From: Symbiotaphrina buchneri
Lineage: Eukaryota > Ascomycota > Symbiotaphrinales > Symbiotaphrinaceae
Direction of reading: 5' to 3'
NCBI GenBank assembly: GCA_001599915.1
Contig: BCIG01000022.1
Coordinates: 124,001-188,000 of the forward strand
Length of the DNA stretch: 64,000 nt
Of this stretch, positions 1 to 11,140 are shown in pieces. The notes below the pieces were generated by a model that was not told the origin of the DNA, did no database searches, and worked only from the letters and a program-made list of their open reading frames with translations. Position numbers and translations under genes: made by a program. Positions within the stretch are counted from its first letter, which is position 1. Every line of letters starts with the position of its first letter.

Positions 1-297
1 TCGTGGTGGATTGGCTTCGGGGTTTTTGTTTACTTTTTCTGGGCGCACCGCCGGAAACCGCCGCCAATCCCCGACAACCCCGGCCCCTGTCGGTCAGACA
101 GGCATCGTGCGGAGTACAGAGTGGGATGCAGGGCACAGTACCAAGCTGCTCCGTCTCGATTTAATCAGGGCTGGGACTCTCTTTTGAGGGCGACAGACCT
201 CTCCAAGTAAACTCCCAGGGAACAGAAAACAGGGTATCGTTTAAAGCTCGGGCATCTCCACCTTACCCTGGGAATTGTTTATCGGCGATTAGCGCAG
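1..297. other. 5' flank of the sulfurtransferase gene
   Basis: No open frame or recognisable element is visible. It is the upstream flank and presumed promoter/5' UTR of the sulfurtransferase gene starting at 298. A gcggagtac motif at 109-117 recurs at 27480-27488. Confidence 0.5.
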
Positions 298-1423
298 ATG
301 GCCCTCCGAGCCCTTGGTACAAGTAGCTGCACCGGCCTCCGCTTCACTCTGCACTGCAAAGGGCTGCTATACCGGCCTCGAATGACAATGACCTCCCAAA
401 GCCGGCAGCAGTCTACCCTGCTAATCACGCCTTCCGAGCTCTCTTCCGCCCTCTCAAGAAATCCCCCGCTCACCTCCGTCATCTCCACTAGACCCCGCAC
501 CATTCCCCTCTGCGCCTCCTGGTTCCTGCCAAACGATGGCCGCTCCGGCTACCAAGTCTTCCTCGAATCTCACATCCCCGGCGCGCGCTTCTTCGATCTA
601 GACGCCGTCAAGGACCATGCCTCGCCGTACCCGCACATGCTGCCCAGCGCGGCGGACTTTGCAGCCTCAATGGGGGAATTGGGCATACGCCGGGACGACG
701 AGGTGGTAGTGTACGACTCAAAAGAGATGGGTCTGTTCAGTGCGCCGAGGGTCGCATGGATGCTGCAGGTGTTCGGTCACCCCACGGTCCGCTTGCTGAA
801 TAATTTTAAAATCTGGGTTGAGGAGGGGTACCCCACCGAGTCGGGCGAGCCAAAGCCGTGGCCGAAGACGGAGTATCCGGTCCCGGAATTGGAGGCTGAC
901 AAGGTGGTGCATTTCGAGGAGATGAAGATAATCGCTAAGGATCAAGGGAAGGAGGGTGCGGAAGGTGTACAGATTCTCGACGCACGGTCACAAGGGCGAT
1001 GGGCTGGGACGGAGCCAGAACCGCGGCCAGGTCTGTGATAACCCCTGAATTTTGGTCCAATACTCACACTGTCATAGGACTTCCTTCTGGACACATGCCT
1101 GGCTCTATCAGCGTACCGGTACCCGAATTACTCGACTCGAAGACGAAGACCTTGCTCCCCGGTGACCAGCTTCGAAAGATATTCGAGAGCAAGGGCATTG
1201 ACCCGGAGAAACCCATCATCACCAGCTGCGGCACGGGCGTTACTGCTGCAGCTTTGGCAGAATCAAACTACGGCGATGCTGGCCAGCGCAGATTGTATGA
1301 CGGTAGTTGGACGTATGTTCCTGGTCCACCCCCTCTAGTTCATTCATCCTGCTAATCTAGGCTCCTTGCAGCGAATGGGCGCAACGCGCAACAGAAGCCG
1401 AGGGACTGATCAAGAAGGCTTGA
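298..1423 (+). CDS. TUM1: Thiosulfate/3-mercaptopyruvate sulfurtransferase (tandem rhodanese), mitochondrial
   Basis: This gene encodes a two-domain rhodanese that transfers sulfane sulfur. Family members act in cysteine catabolism and, as Tum1, relay sulfur for tRNA wobble-uridine thiolation. I read exons 298-1030, 1078-1312 and 1372-1423, giving 339 aa. The first splice restores the family motif EPRPGLPSGHMPGS and the second gives YDGSWTEWAQR. The catalytic loop is CGTGVTA with Cys near residue 295; this resembles the mercaptopyruvate sulfurtransferase CG(S/T)GVTA loop more than the CRxGVT loop of thiosulfate sulfurtransferases. The N-terminus (MALRALGTSSCTGLRF) is basic, free of acidic residues and amphipathic-looking, suggesting a mitochondrial presequence. 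An internal Met near residue 29 could give a cytosolic form by leaky scanning, which is inference. Confidence 0.92.
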
Positions 1424-1675
1424 ATTGAAGCTTTCCGGGCTATGTCACTGCGATGATCTTCACGATACCTTACTCTTCTCTGTATTGTTAAAAAACAAAA
1501 TCGATAGAGCCGTTGATAATTGAAGGTATGTCAGGTTCCACCAGATTCGTACACGAACATGTCCTTACAACCTTGAAACTTGCCATCCGATTGAAATATA
1601 ATCAAAAGTAGAGCATTTTCGCGCCTTCACCTGTTATGATCATGCCCAGTAGTTGGCACCTCAAATCGTCCCAGA

Positions 1676-2645
1676 TCAATAGCTCTCCACAGGTTCCGGC
1701 CCTTGCTGCTCAGTCTCCCTAATATCTGGCAGCCAGCCCTTGGGCCGTTCACTGCCTCGGACTATCAATCCATAGACAGATTTCTCCACCTTCTCCACGC
1801 TGCTCCTCATCACCTGTGCCTTTTTGTCCGCCTCGCTGCCCAGCACCGAGCGGTGCAAAGCGGGCATCAGCCATTCCAGGTGTGTTCTCAGAATGCGCAT
1901 GTCCGTGAGCATATTCCGCTTCTCCTCTCCAACCACTTCTGGTCGGCATACACCGTCGTCCCCATCCCGGTCTTGCTCGTCGTCCCCCGGTAGATGCCCC
2001 TCCGTCGCCATGGCCGTGATGGCGTAGCGCATCATTTCGCCCGTCATATCGAAGATCCCTAGTAGGTAATCTGCACTTTCGAGGCTGACGCCTCCTGGGA
2101 TCGCTTTTCTTGCTTCTTCGAGCGTCATGAGAGTCTGGTGCCGTAGGTAGTGCTCGAAGGTTACGGCTTCTATGCACTCCTGGATCCCGCCTGTTATTTG
2201 CCGCTGGTACCGCCAACTGTTCAAGCTACCGTCCAGATCGGGTGCGATTGATTCGAACGCAGCAGTAATGACGTCGCGGCGTTCTTTGATATCCTTTGAG
2301 AGGTGCGGTGGAAGCTCCGATCGCAGACGGGGTGTGCTGTAGAAAATGAGCCATTGGTATCCTTAACTGTTTGGCAACCTATGAGGCACTATACGCACCG
2401 TTGAAGAGTGAAGATCCTGTCTCATGATAAGCACTGCCAACTTGAAAAGGAGAGGGAATCATGCAAGCTTACATCTTCTTGCTGTTGGCGGTGATATCCT
2501 GCGAGGCCTTCTTGATGCGCTCGCGACGGTCATAGTGGTCATCGAGCTCCTTACGAAAGGTCTCAAACATAGGCATGAAGGGCGAATCGCTGGGTTTCCG
2601 GTCTCCAGAATCGCCAGTCCTTGGTCGTTTTCTTGAGTTATTCAT
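1676..2645 (-). CDS. Translin-associated factor X (TRAX) family protein
   Basis: TRAX pairs with translin to form the C3PO endoribonuclease, in which TRAX carries the acidic active site. Exons on the minus strand are 2645-2473, an 18-nt microexon 2416-2399, and 2336-1676 (283 aa). Exon 1 holds the family block FRKELDDHYDRRERI. The microexon supplies (M)IFTLQ. The last exon carries IEAVTFEHYLRHQ and YLLGIFDMTGEMMRYAI, which match the TRAX blocks that contain the catalytic Glu and Asp residues. The microexon was inferred from splice sites and from continuity of the helix ending in SKKMIFTLQR. The gene is divergent from GPI14, with about 275 bp between start codons. No translin gene lies in the window. 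Confidence 0.88.
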
Positions 2646-2920
2646 GGCTGTGTGATCTAAAGGTTGAGCTGGATTCTGGAGTCTGAGTTGAGAGGAGTCG
2701 CGGTTTTGCTGAGACCGGTCGCGCTAAGTTTGCTCCGCACATGTAATCGCGCATTAGCGGCGGGAGCTACCACGCGGCTCAAAAGCTTAATTCCCCTAAA
2801 CAAATGGAGCTCAGAAACTGCCACTTCTCACTCCACAACACCATCGCTGTCCCCAGCTTGTCGCTCTCGCGGCTTCCCATTCCTCCCCATTCCATCGCTT
2901 ACCTGGAGGAACAATTCACA
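2646..2920. promoter_or_regulatory. Shared divergent promoter region, TRAX/GPI14
   Basis: These 275 bp separate the divergent start codons at 2645 (minus) and 2921 (plus) and must hold both promoters. An ATG at 2804 is in frame with GPI14 and would add 39 aa. I prefer 2921 because its context (TTCACAATGG) is strong and family proteins begin close to the first membrane segment. Confidence 0.55.
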
Positions 2921-4276
2921 ATGGGGCTCTGGACGATCCCCAAGGTCTTCTCCCTCGCCATTGTCCTACGCGTGGTCCTCTTCCTGTACGGGCTATACCA
3001 AGATGCCCACTCGGCCATGAAATACACCGACATCGATTACATGGTCTTCACCGACGCCGCACGCTTCGTGTCGCGGGGCTACTCGCCCTACGACCGCGCC
3101 ACATACCGCTACACGCCCTTGCTGGCCTGGGCGCTCCTGCCCACGGCATGGTACCCGGGCAACGTGTGGGCGTTTTCGTTCGGCAAGATGCTCTTCGCCC
3201 TGGCGGACATTGTCGCCGGTGCGCTGACCGTGCGGGTGCTGCGGTCGAAAGAGGGAGGTCGCATGGACATGGAGCGCGCTCTCAAGTTCGCTAGCTTGTG
3301 GTTGCTGAACCCGATGGTTGCCACCATCAGCACGAGGGGCAGCTCCGAGGGCTTGCTGGGCGTGACGGTCATTGCGCTGCTGTGGGCCGTCATGCGGAGG
3401 AGAGTGGTGCTGGCAGGTGCTATATTAGGCTTTGCGGTGCACTTGAAAATATATCCTTTTATATACGCGCCTGCAATCGTCTGGTGGCTAGATGAAGGAA
3501 CAGGGACGAAGCAAAAGGCCGAAAACAGGACGCTCATACAGCGTGCCATGGCATTCTTCACGCCGGCAAGGATTAAACTGGCAATGGCCAGCCTTGCAAC
3601 TTTCACAGCGCTCAACATCCTGATGTATTCCATGTATGTCTCCTCTTCCCCCTCCAGCCGCACATCATGTATCCCACTGACGCGCAATGACAGCTACGGC
3701 CCCGAGTTCCTGCACCACACCTTCACCTACCACCTCACCCGCACCGACCACCGGCACAACTTCTCTCCCTACAGTACAATCCTGTATCTCTCCTCCTCGC
3801 CGGCCGGCGCCTCGGTCCTCAAACTCCCACTGCCGCTCTCCCGCCTCGCCTTCCTCCCGCAGCTCTTCCTGTCCGCCTTTGCCATCCCTCTCGCCTTCGC
3901 CAAGCGCGATCTGCCCGCGACGATGCTCGCTCAGACCTTCGCCTTCGTGACCTGGAACAAGGTCTGCACGAGCCAGTACTTCCTGTGGTACCTGGTGTTT
4001 CTGCCATTCTACTTACCGCGCAGCTCGCTGCTGGATAAGCCGTGGCTGGGTATCGCCGCGGGGTTTGCGTGGGCCGGTGCACAGGGGTTGTGGTTGCAGC
4101 AAGCCTATGAGCTGGAGTTTCTCGGTAAAAGTACCTTTATACCGGGCCTGTGGATCTCGAGTCTACTGTTCTTTCTGGTCAACACAGCTATTTTGTGCGT
4201 GATAGTGCGAGATATTGGGACGCGTGGAGACGCTACTCGCTTGGTCACTGTAGATGTACAAACTGAGAAAAGCTAG
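2921..4276 (+). CDS. GPI14: GPI mannosyltransferase 1 (PIG-M/Gpi14), ER
   Basis: This is the catalytic subunit of GPI-mannosyltransferase I. It adds the first alpha-1,4-mannose to the GPI precursor in the ER lumen, using dolichol-phosphate mannose. Exons 2921-3633 and 3694-4276 give 431 aa. The protein is highly hydrophobic with many membrane segments. The luminal DXD catalytic motif appears in YTDIDYMVF after the first segment, and the family block YRYTPLLAWALLP follows. After splicing, IYGPEFL is followed by HHTFTYHLTRTDHRHNFSPY, matching PIG-M. The 60-nt intron (3634-3693) has no in-frame stop, so a retained transcript would only add 20 residues. The upstream ATG at 2804 is an alternative start. 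Confidence 0.93.
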   Translation: MGLWTIPKVFSLAIVLRVVLFLYGLYQDAHSAMKYTDIDYMVFTDAARFVSRGYSPYDRATYRYTPLLAWALLPTAWYPGNVWAFSFGKMLFALADIVAGALTVRVLRSKEGGRMDMERALKFASLWLLNPMVATISTRGSSEGLLGVTVIALLWAVMRRRVVLAGAILGFAVHLKIYPFIYAPAIVWWLDEGTGTKQKAENRTLIQRAMAFFTPARIKLAMASLATFTALNILMYSMYVSSSPSSRTSCIPLTRNDSYGPEFLHHTFTYHLTRTDHRHNFSPYSTILYLSSSPAGASVLKLPLPLSRLAFLPQLFLSAFAIPLAFAKRDLPATMLAQTFAFVTWNKVCTSQYFLWYLVFLPFYLPRSSLLDKPWLGIAAGFAWAGAQGLWLQQAYELEFLGKSTFIPGLWISSLLFFLVNTAILCVIVRDIGTRGDATRLVTVDVQTEKS

Positions 4277-4595
4277 TAGAAGGCTGGTAGATGGCCAGAA
4301 GTCAATTTTATCTAATCCGTCCATCCAGTTTCGTCAAAGATCAGAATATGCAATGCCGCTATGGGACAGATCAGCAACACCGATGCGGGGGATATCTTGA
4401 AATTGCAGCTCGCCAAACTCCGTCGCACAATTGCTTGCAAATTACCCGTCCTGCTGCCCGTCAAAGACGCCTTGCATTTTCGATGCTTGCTGATGAGCTG
4501 AGAAATGTCAGACCCGGCCCGACGCCTATGCAAGCAACAAACGCTATCGTCCGCCATGGCTCGGCTAAGAAAACAAGCACATGGGACTGTAATCA
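4277..4595. other. Convergent 3' intergenic gap
   Basis: This is the tail-to-tail gap between GPI14 and the F-box-like gene. Short open frames on both strands have no recognisable content, and I see nothing beyond the presumed 3' UTRs. Confidence 0.5.
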
Positions 4596-6351
4596 TCAAT
4601 GCTGGCTCGCCAACCGAGCGTAGCTGCTAAGGCGGATAACTAGTGGCTGACCACGCGCGGTGTTCGGAAGCGGGGTGGAGTCTTCTCGGGGCAAATCCAA
4701 CTCCTCATACAGGTCCAGATATTGTATCGCAGGTCTTGCTGCGCCAAGAGCCGCCTCGATGTCGGGACTCCAGAGGCCGAAACAGTCATTCTCGTGGAGG
4801 TAAAAGTAAGGGTTGAGAAGGGGATATGGCGAGTCTGTGGAAAGTTAGCACGAGCTTTGACAATTTTAACAAGACCTCATACCCAGATCAATGAAACGGA
4901 TGTGCAAATCCTTCAATTGCTTCAGCTTGCCTAGAGAGTGTGCAGCTGCAATCACAATCGCCTCGAAGCTCTTGATGAAAGCCCAATTCGTGATACCCGC
5001 TGCTGACGCCCAAGGGTTCATTGCTCGACAGCTATTCTTCACTACAATGTCCATTGATTTGAGCTTAGGGATGTCGTCGGCCTTGTCCGCAGCCTCCGCA
5101 AGCTGAGTGAAAAATCGTGGACAAATCCGGCCTGTGTAAGTGAGCCTCTCAAGGGCCAGGGCAGTACTCGCGAGTGTAAGACATAGATGAGAATCAGGGT
5201 AGACTTTATTCCACATATGTGGGGAGGCTGGATCCTTGGTGTAGAACCCCTCCAACGAAAGATTGAGATGTGTGAGTTTCAGTGGCATGGAAGGAAGAAG
5301 ACGAGCGACGGCTATGGTTCACGTAAACATAAGTCGACAAGGGCGGTGGGAGGAATACAGCTTACTCAGATAAGCTCCGGCTTTGGGGGCAGAGTAAGAG
5401 CAGTGCCATTCTCGCACGTTAGGCAAGGCCTTTGCCAGGACTTGGAAGTCGGCGTCTTCGCGAATGATGTTCCATGTACCTTTAAGGACGAGAGTGCGAA
5501 CGCTCTTAATCACCCGCAGTTCTGGTATATCGGGACCTTCCCTGGAATAGGTCATCTTTGTCGATTTTCTACAGTGTCCGCCTTCCAGCGTGAGAATGCA
5601 AGCCGCCGGGAATAGATATTCCAGCGAACTGAAAAGCTCCACGAGCGTCACATTGTCAGAAGCCTGCTGGTAATCGGTCCCCCTACTGTAGGCATGCAAA
5701 GCCTCCGGACCACCAAAGTTCAGTGATGGGCGCTGCAAGTTCGGTTTTCGTTCCCAGACCGGAATCCAGAATTCAATATGTTTGACAAATTGTCGTAGCC
5801 TCATATGGTCTGTGAACCATACTTCCGCCCATATCAGTTCGTGTACGGTTGCTTTGACTTTGACTAAAACGTGTACTGTAAGCATCCCAACTCCTGTCAT
5901 GTACACTGGCAGACCTACCATGCCTGTAGAGCCTCTCTTGTACGAGTTCTCTCCATGCCCGACATACAAAAGCCAGGTTCGACAACTGTTTCCTTCTCGG
6001 ATGTCGTAATAGCGTGCTCCAACCACGCACCGCAGCGATGTGAGCGCTGGCCTCGGAGGAGACAGGACAGCGAACGCCGAACAGGTGATCAATTATGACA
6101 TCATGTATCTCGAGCGGAAGATCTGTGAGTCGGATGCGAGAGCTTTGGGAATTTTTGGCAGGCAGTTCTGATGGTGTGACGACTTTCGGAGTGCGCTCAG
6201 TTACTGGCTGCGGTAAAGGCTGCTCAAGCTGAGATGTTGTTTGTGTGACAGAAGAAGGCTTGGACAACTGGCTGAGGGATGGGGAACGAAGGATGATCGG
6301 TAGTGGCCTTGTCTCCAGGGAAGGCTCGCTGGCGCCGAGATCGACCAGCAT
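4596..6351 (-). CDS. F-box-like domain protein, substrate-receptor type
   Basis: A probable SCF ubiquitin-ligase adaptor of the large fungal F-box family; its target is unknown. Minus-strand exons are 6351-5919, 5875-5366, 5311-4883 and 4834-4596 (536 aa). The F-box-like segment lies near residues 75-140 with LTDLPLEIHDVIIDHLFG and, after an inserted loop, LSNLAFVCRAWRELVQERLYRH. The rest resembles a leucine-rich ligand-binding region (LKLTHLNLSLEGFY, LVLKGTWNII). The first 70 residues are S/T/P-rich and look disordered. The splice joining RH to VHVLVKVKATV restores a continuous helix. The 5' end is uncertain: the frame stays open upstream to 6420 and an extra exon is possible. Confidence 0.72.
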
Positions 6352-7188
6352 GCTGGGCGACGTGTTGCTGAAAATCAGGACAGTTTTGATGACAGAGTAT
6401 GGAAGTGAGTAAAGAATCAACCAGCGTCGACGTGCATGGCATCCGTGACGCTCATAAGAGGTCGACGAATAGAGGCTGCAGCCTCGTCGGGCGTTGGAGG
6501 AGGGAGAATAATGACGCCGAATCTGAGTGTGCGACAGAGAAGGTGTTATCGCGATCTAAGCTTTCGCGATAATGGTGTGCTGCCACTTGGCGGAACAAAC
6601 TCGCAAAGATTGAGCTGGGCCGACTTAAGCAGTGCATACCCTCACGGCACCTTAATCGTTCGCACTTATCTTACTCACCTTGCGATGCCTTTTTCAAGGT
6701 AGATATCCGAAGGAAACACGACATGCAAGGGAGTCTAATGCGCAGAAAGACCAGAGGCAGGCCAAGGGGAGAAGGTTATAATTATCCCCATACGCTGGAT
6801 GGTTGAGTGCCTGCAGATGCAGGGATGCGGCTGCCTTAATCGCAGCAATGAAATCGTCCTACGAGATCCTTACCTTACTCCCGGCAGGCTGCAGTTTGCC
6901 TGGATTTAGTCACGTCGCCTTGCTCTTTTATCCTAAGACCTAGCTTTGCCTGCGTATTCTGATGGAGCTTCCTATATCACCAAAGAATATCTCCCATCAT
7001 GGTTTGGCAGGTCTTCCTAAACGCGAGAGGACGAACACTGCGCCAATAGGATTAAAAGCATATATATTTGGACCCTTTGTGGACAAATCCATCCATCCTA
7101 CATTGACAAGTCCTAATGTGTGCCACCACTGTTCGAAGGAGAGGAAAGGCCGACCAATGCTTGAACAGAAGTGAACAATCTACCCGCT
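6352..7188. other. Intergenic, no gene seen
   Basis: About 840 bp between the F-box-like gene's 5' end and the KMO gene's 3' end. It contains only short shadow frames, with no conserved motif, tRNA box or repeat that I can recognise. Confidence 0.5.
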
Positions 7189-9129
7189 CTACCTTATATT
7201 TCGGACCCTGCTCAAAATGAATGTCCACGGATGAGACCAGATATTTGGGTGCCCGGAATTCCTCTTCCACCTCCAGATGACGAGAGCTAGGGCAGTTAAT
7301 ATGCTGGTTCCACCGAATATGAGACCCCTCAATAGAAGCTTGCCTTGCCTCTGTGCAGCTGCTTCCACTTCGGAGTACCTCATATTGCTAAAGCTGACTC
7401 GCGCATACTGTGTCGCCCAACCCAGTTGGGGAATCCACACGCTCAATGTTTCTTCGATTCGCTTCCTGGCCTTGTAGATCGGAGAGACGACAGAGGAACG
7501 CATCTCGATGTAGTTCTTCAGAGCCAAATCATTGATCGCATAAGCGTCCGGCGTGCGTTGCGTGGTATATTCCTCCAGCGCTCGAGCCCTCGCTCCGGTT
7601 TCCTCTTCGCGGCTCCCTGCCGCGTTCATATGCTTGTCCAGGATATCGAATAAGACTCTAACGTCCTCGAGCCCTGCGTTCATGCCTTGGCCGTAAAAGG
7701 GCACCATCGCGTGTGCAGCGTCTCCAACAATAACAACACTGGAATTATAATGGTAAGGTGTACATTTTATGCTGATGAGAGGAAGATGTGGGTTGTCTCG
7801 AAACTGTTGTTCGAGAGCAACTGGTGGGATTAAATCAGGTGTCACTCCTGGAAAATGCTCCTCAAAAAAGGGGACCAGCTTGTCTGGCTCCCTTTCCAAC
7901 TCCGAAAATCGAGAAGCTGGTAAGAATAATGTGCACGTGAAAGAGCCATCGATACTTGGTATTGCAATAAACATAAAGCTTCCTCCGGGCCAGATGTGAA
8001 GATGGTTAGGTGATATGCGGAAGCGTTTCTCCTCCGAGGATGATAAAGACTCGATGTGAAACTCGCACCAGAGGGTATCGATATATTCCTGCTGATAGAA
8101 CATTCGAGCATACTTCATTAGATGGAACCTTGTTGCTGAATGAGCACCGTCTGCTCCGATTAGAAGATCGAAGTCCACCGATATCTCCGGGGCCCGTCTC
8201 TCTTCTCTCTCTTCTGTACTCTCCGGCGGTTGTATATCGGGAGCCACCTTCCGCTTCCCGCGCTTCTCAAACCATGCCACTTTTCTGTTGAAATCGGCCC
8301 CGGTAAGCTTATGGTTGAACAAGATCTTCACGTTCGGCATGTGGTCGAGTTCATCCAGAAGACGTTTGTTGAGACCTGCTCTGTCAATAGCACGTTGGAA
8401 CTGAGGTATAATCAGCATGGGTAGTAGATGCTAAGGCCTGAAGAGTTTCATACACGCCCATGAATATCATACAGCTGTGACTGCTCAAAGACCTTCCCAT
8501 CAGCCCGACGACCATGGATCATGCGGCCATGCATGGGGATGGTCTCTTTCAGAACGCTGTCAAGAAGCCCAGGTTGGCCGGAATTACTCATAGCATTGAT
8601 CCCACGCTCAGACAGCGCCAGGTTGATGGACTTCGTGAAATTTAATGGCGTGGTTGACGGATCTCGGAGGTCTTCGGTGTGTTAGTGGCCAACTTGAGAT
8701 TCTAATATATATTTCGCAATGAAATTATAGCAATACGAAAATGATCAGAATCGAAATATATTAGAGCGTGGACATCTGGCTCAGCGACTGACCATTACAG
8801 GTTCAGAACTTGTGCCCATCACGCAACACAAATATCTGAAAGGTGATACTGATATTTGGAAACCAAATCTTGTAGCCAACAAAATCAAATTACTTGGATA
8901 AAAGAAGCGCCAATGCATCGGCTATATGAACGGGCAAGCTTTTTTCAGACTATAGGAAAGGGATATATTGAGGAGCGACGACGATCTACTGCATTTATCA
9001 CTTACCATCTCGCAGTTCGTATACTTCGACTTCATGGCCCCGGTTAGCGGCATACAGGGCTGCTAGAGCTCCGACAGGGCCGGCACCGACTACCACTGTC
9101 TTTTGGCCCTTGCCTGAAGGGTCTGTCAT
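7189..9129 (-). CDS. BNA4: Kynurenine 3-monooxygenase (FAD-dependent)
   Basis: This enzyme hydroxylates L-kynurenine to 3-hydroxykynurenine with NADPH and O2 in the kynurenine route to NAD; the family sits in the outer mitochondrial membrane. Minus-strand exons are 9129-9006, 8671-8454 and 8400-7189 (517 aa). The N-terminal Rossmann motif reads [20 protein letters not shown]. The family block [13 protein letters not shown] follows in exon 2. The second FAD motif is [23 protein letters not shown]-terminal hydrophobic stretch ([17 protein letters not shown]) followed by basic residues fits the membrane anchor. The joints ELRD-DLRDPS and [15 protein letters not shown] fit the family. The first intron (334 nt, A+T-rich) is unusually long here. 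The gene is divergent from MAP1. Confidence 0.93.
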
Positions 9130-9677
9130 GCTGAAATGCTATATTTGAGGACCAGCCATATATAAGGATTTGTAGCAGTATGCTTAGAAGCCGCGAAAAA
9201 AGCGTCTGACATCGACAAGCCACTCCGTGTCCGGAGCGGCAGCTCCATGACAAAGGGCCTGGAGGGATCCATCGAGCCAAGAGCCATCCTCTAGCCATCC
9301 CGCAGTCAGCGAAGCTAAGATAAGATTGCCGACCTTGATCAGCATCGCGCAGCCGACATTCGGTGTCTAAATTTTGCCGTTGCACAGACACCAAATACGG
9401 CCCGGTAGGAGAACAGTACCGTATCCCCAGCAGTCTCAAGCAACACTCCGCCGCCCGAGCCTGCCTCAATCGACTCCTGTCTTTGTCGACCTCGTTAATC
9501 CTGCTGGATCGCGGACACACTACCTTGTTGTTCCCACGCACGGGTATATCCGGCCCTCTTCTTCCATTCGTCCTTTTCTCGACTTCGCCGCTCGTGTGCC
9601 GAACTTTTGCCCCGAGCAGCAAAGCCGGTGGCTGAAGCTGCGATTCTTGCCAACAACCCCTCATTTCACAGATTTGC
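9130..9677. promoter_or_regulatory. Divergent promoter region, KMO/MAP1
   Basis: 548 bp between divergent start codons. Pyrimidine-rich stretches around 9480-9600 precede MAP1. Open frames on both strands here have no recognisable domain and are taken as chance. No specific operator can be named. Confidence 0.5.
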
Positions 9678-11140
9678 ATGATGGCTGCAGAAACAGAGGC
9701 GAAGCGGAAGTGCATTGGTGTTGATTGCCCAAACGATGCCGGGGCTCTACAATGTCCAACGTGTCTTAAGGCGGGCGTGAGCAGCTATTTCTGCTCCCAA
9801 GACTGCTTCAAGAGGAGCTGGGTATGCACCCCGCTCGAATGCGCGTGTTGTCCCTGGAGCTAACAGATACATATAGGGTGAGCACAAGGCTATGCACAAG
9901 AGTAACTCCTTCCGCAATCTTTTACCACCCAAGATCGTTTCTAAACCCGACCCAGCGACTGGCCATTATAATCCTTTCCCAACCTATCCCTTCACCGGCT
10001 CCTTGAGACCTGTATATCCATTGTCGCCTGGGCGTCAGGTGCCCAAATCAATACAACATCCGGACTATGCGGAGACTGGCATCCCACGCTCGGAACAGAT
10101 CTTCGTTGGTAGAAACAAAATTACTATCCTCGATAAAAAGCAACAAGATGCCATGAGGAAAGTTTGCCGCTTGGCAAGGGAGGTGTTGGATATTGCGGCA
10201 GCGGCGGTACGGCCAGGCATTACGACTGATTATATTGACGAGATTGTACACAAGGCATGTGTGGAGCGAAATGTGAGTAGATCTGCCCCAACCAAAGGAG
10301 GGCGCTTTGTCGCGTGCAATCTGTGCGACCAAACACTAGCTCTCTGCTATGATCGTGCGTACTGACTGATTACCTAGTCATATCCATCCCCTCTCAATTA
10401 CTGCCACTTTCCAAAATCTGTCTGTACCTCGATAAATGAAGTCATCTGTCATGGGATCCCAGATCAGCGAGTTCTTCAGGATGGCGATATTCTCAATATA
10501 GACGTCACTCTTTACCATGGCGGCTTCCATGGTGATCTCAACGAAACATATTACGTTGGAGACAAAGCAAAGGCCGACCCAGATTCCGTTCGGGTAGTAG
10601 AGGCCGCCCGTGATTGCCTTACAGAGTCAATCAAACTAGTGAAGCCTGGCATGCTATTCAGGGATCCGGGTACGGTGATAGAGAAGCTGGCCAAGGGCAG
10701 GAATTGTAGCGTGGTCAAGTCTTACTGTGGGCATGGAATCAACCAGCTATTCCATTGTGCGCCGAATGTCCCTCATTATGCCAAGAACAAAGCCGTTGGG
10801 ACCGCAAAAGAGGGGATGTGTTTTACAATTGAGCCCATGATAAGCCTGGGAACGCATAAAGATAAAACCTGGCCGGACGACTGGACTAGTGTCACTGCTG
10901 ACGGGTTAAGAACAGCTCAATTCGGTATTTTAACCCCCAGAAAACTCTCCATGATCTCTCACTAACATGAATCCAGAACACACCCTCCTAGTGACGGCGG
11001 ATGGAGTAGAGGTCCTAACAGCAAGGAAAGCAGATTCCCCTGGTGGACCGGTGGAACTGCCGGTCGCTTCTTCAGAAAAGAACGGGGCAGCCGAGTCAGA
11101 CACAGCAAAGACAAGTGTAAATGGCGTGAACGGACAATGA
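9678..11140 (+). CDS. MAP1: Methionine aminopeptidase 1 (zinc-finger type)
   Basis: A metallo-aminopeptidase that removes initiator methionine co-translationally in the cytosol. Exons 9678-9821, 9877-10272, 10378-10924 and 10977-11140 give 416 aa. The N-terminal ribosome-associating zinc finger shows paired cysteines ([18 protein letters not shown], then [20 protein letters not shown]). The pita-bread domain carries the five metal ligands in [18 protein letters not shown] (two Asp), GHGINQLFH (His), FTIEPM (Glu) and AQFEHTLL (Glu). The last ligand is created by splicing across 10925-10976. The substrate-pocket histidine is in VICHGIPD. The acidic/Ser C-terminal tail (after [13 protein letters not shown]) is low complexity. 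Two adjacent in-frame ATGs (9678 and 9681) could each be the start. Confidence 0.95.

Noticed and set aside
1749-2216. A 155-codon minus-strand frame inside the TRAX gene
   Set aside because: It overlaps the TRAX coding exon in another frame and is Arg/Gly/Ala-rich, a typical shadow of GC-rich coding sequence.
3109-3687. A 192-codon minus-strand frame opposite GPI14
   Set aside because: Antisense shadow of a conserved GPI14 exon; no motif.
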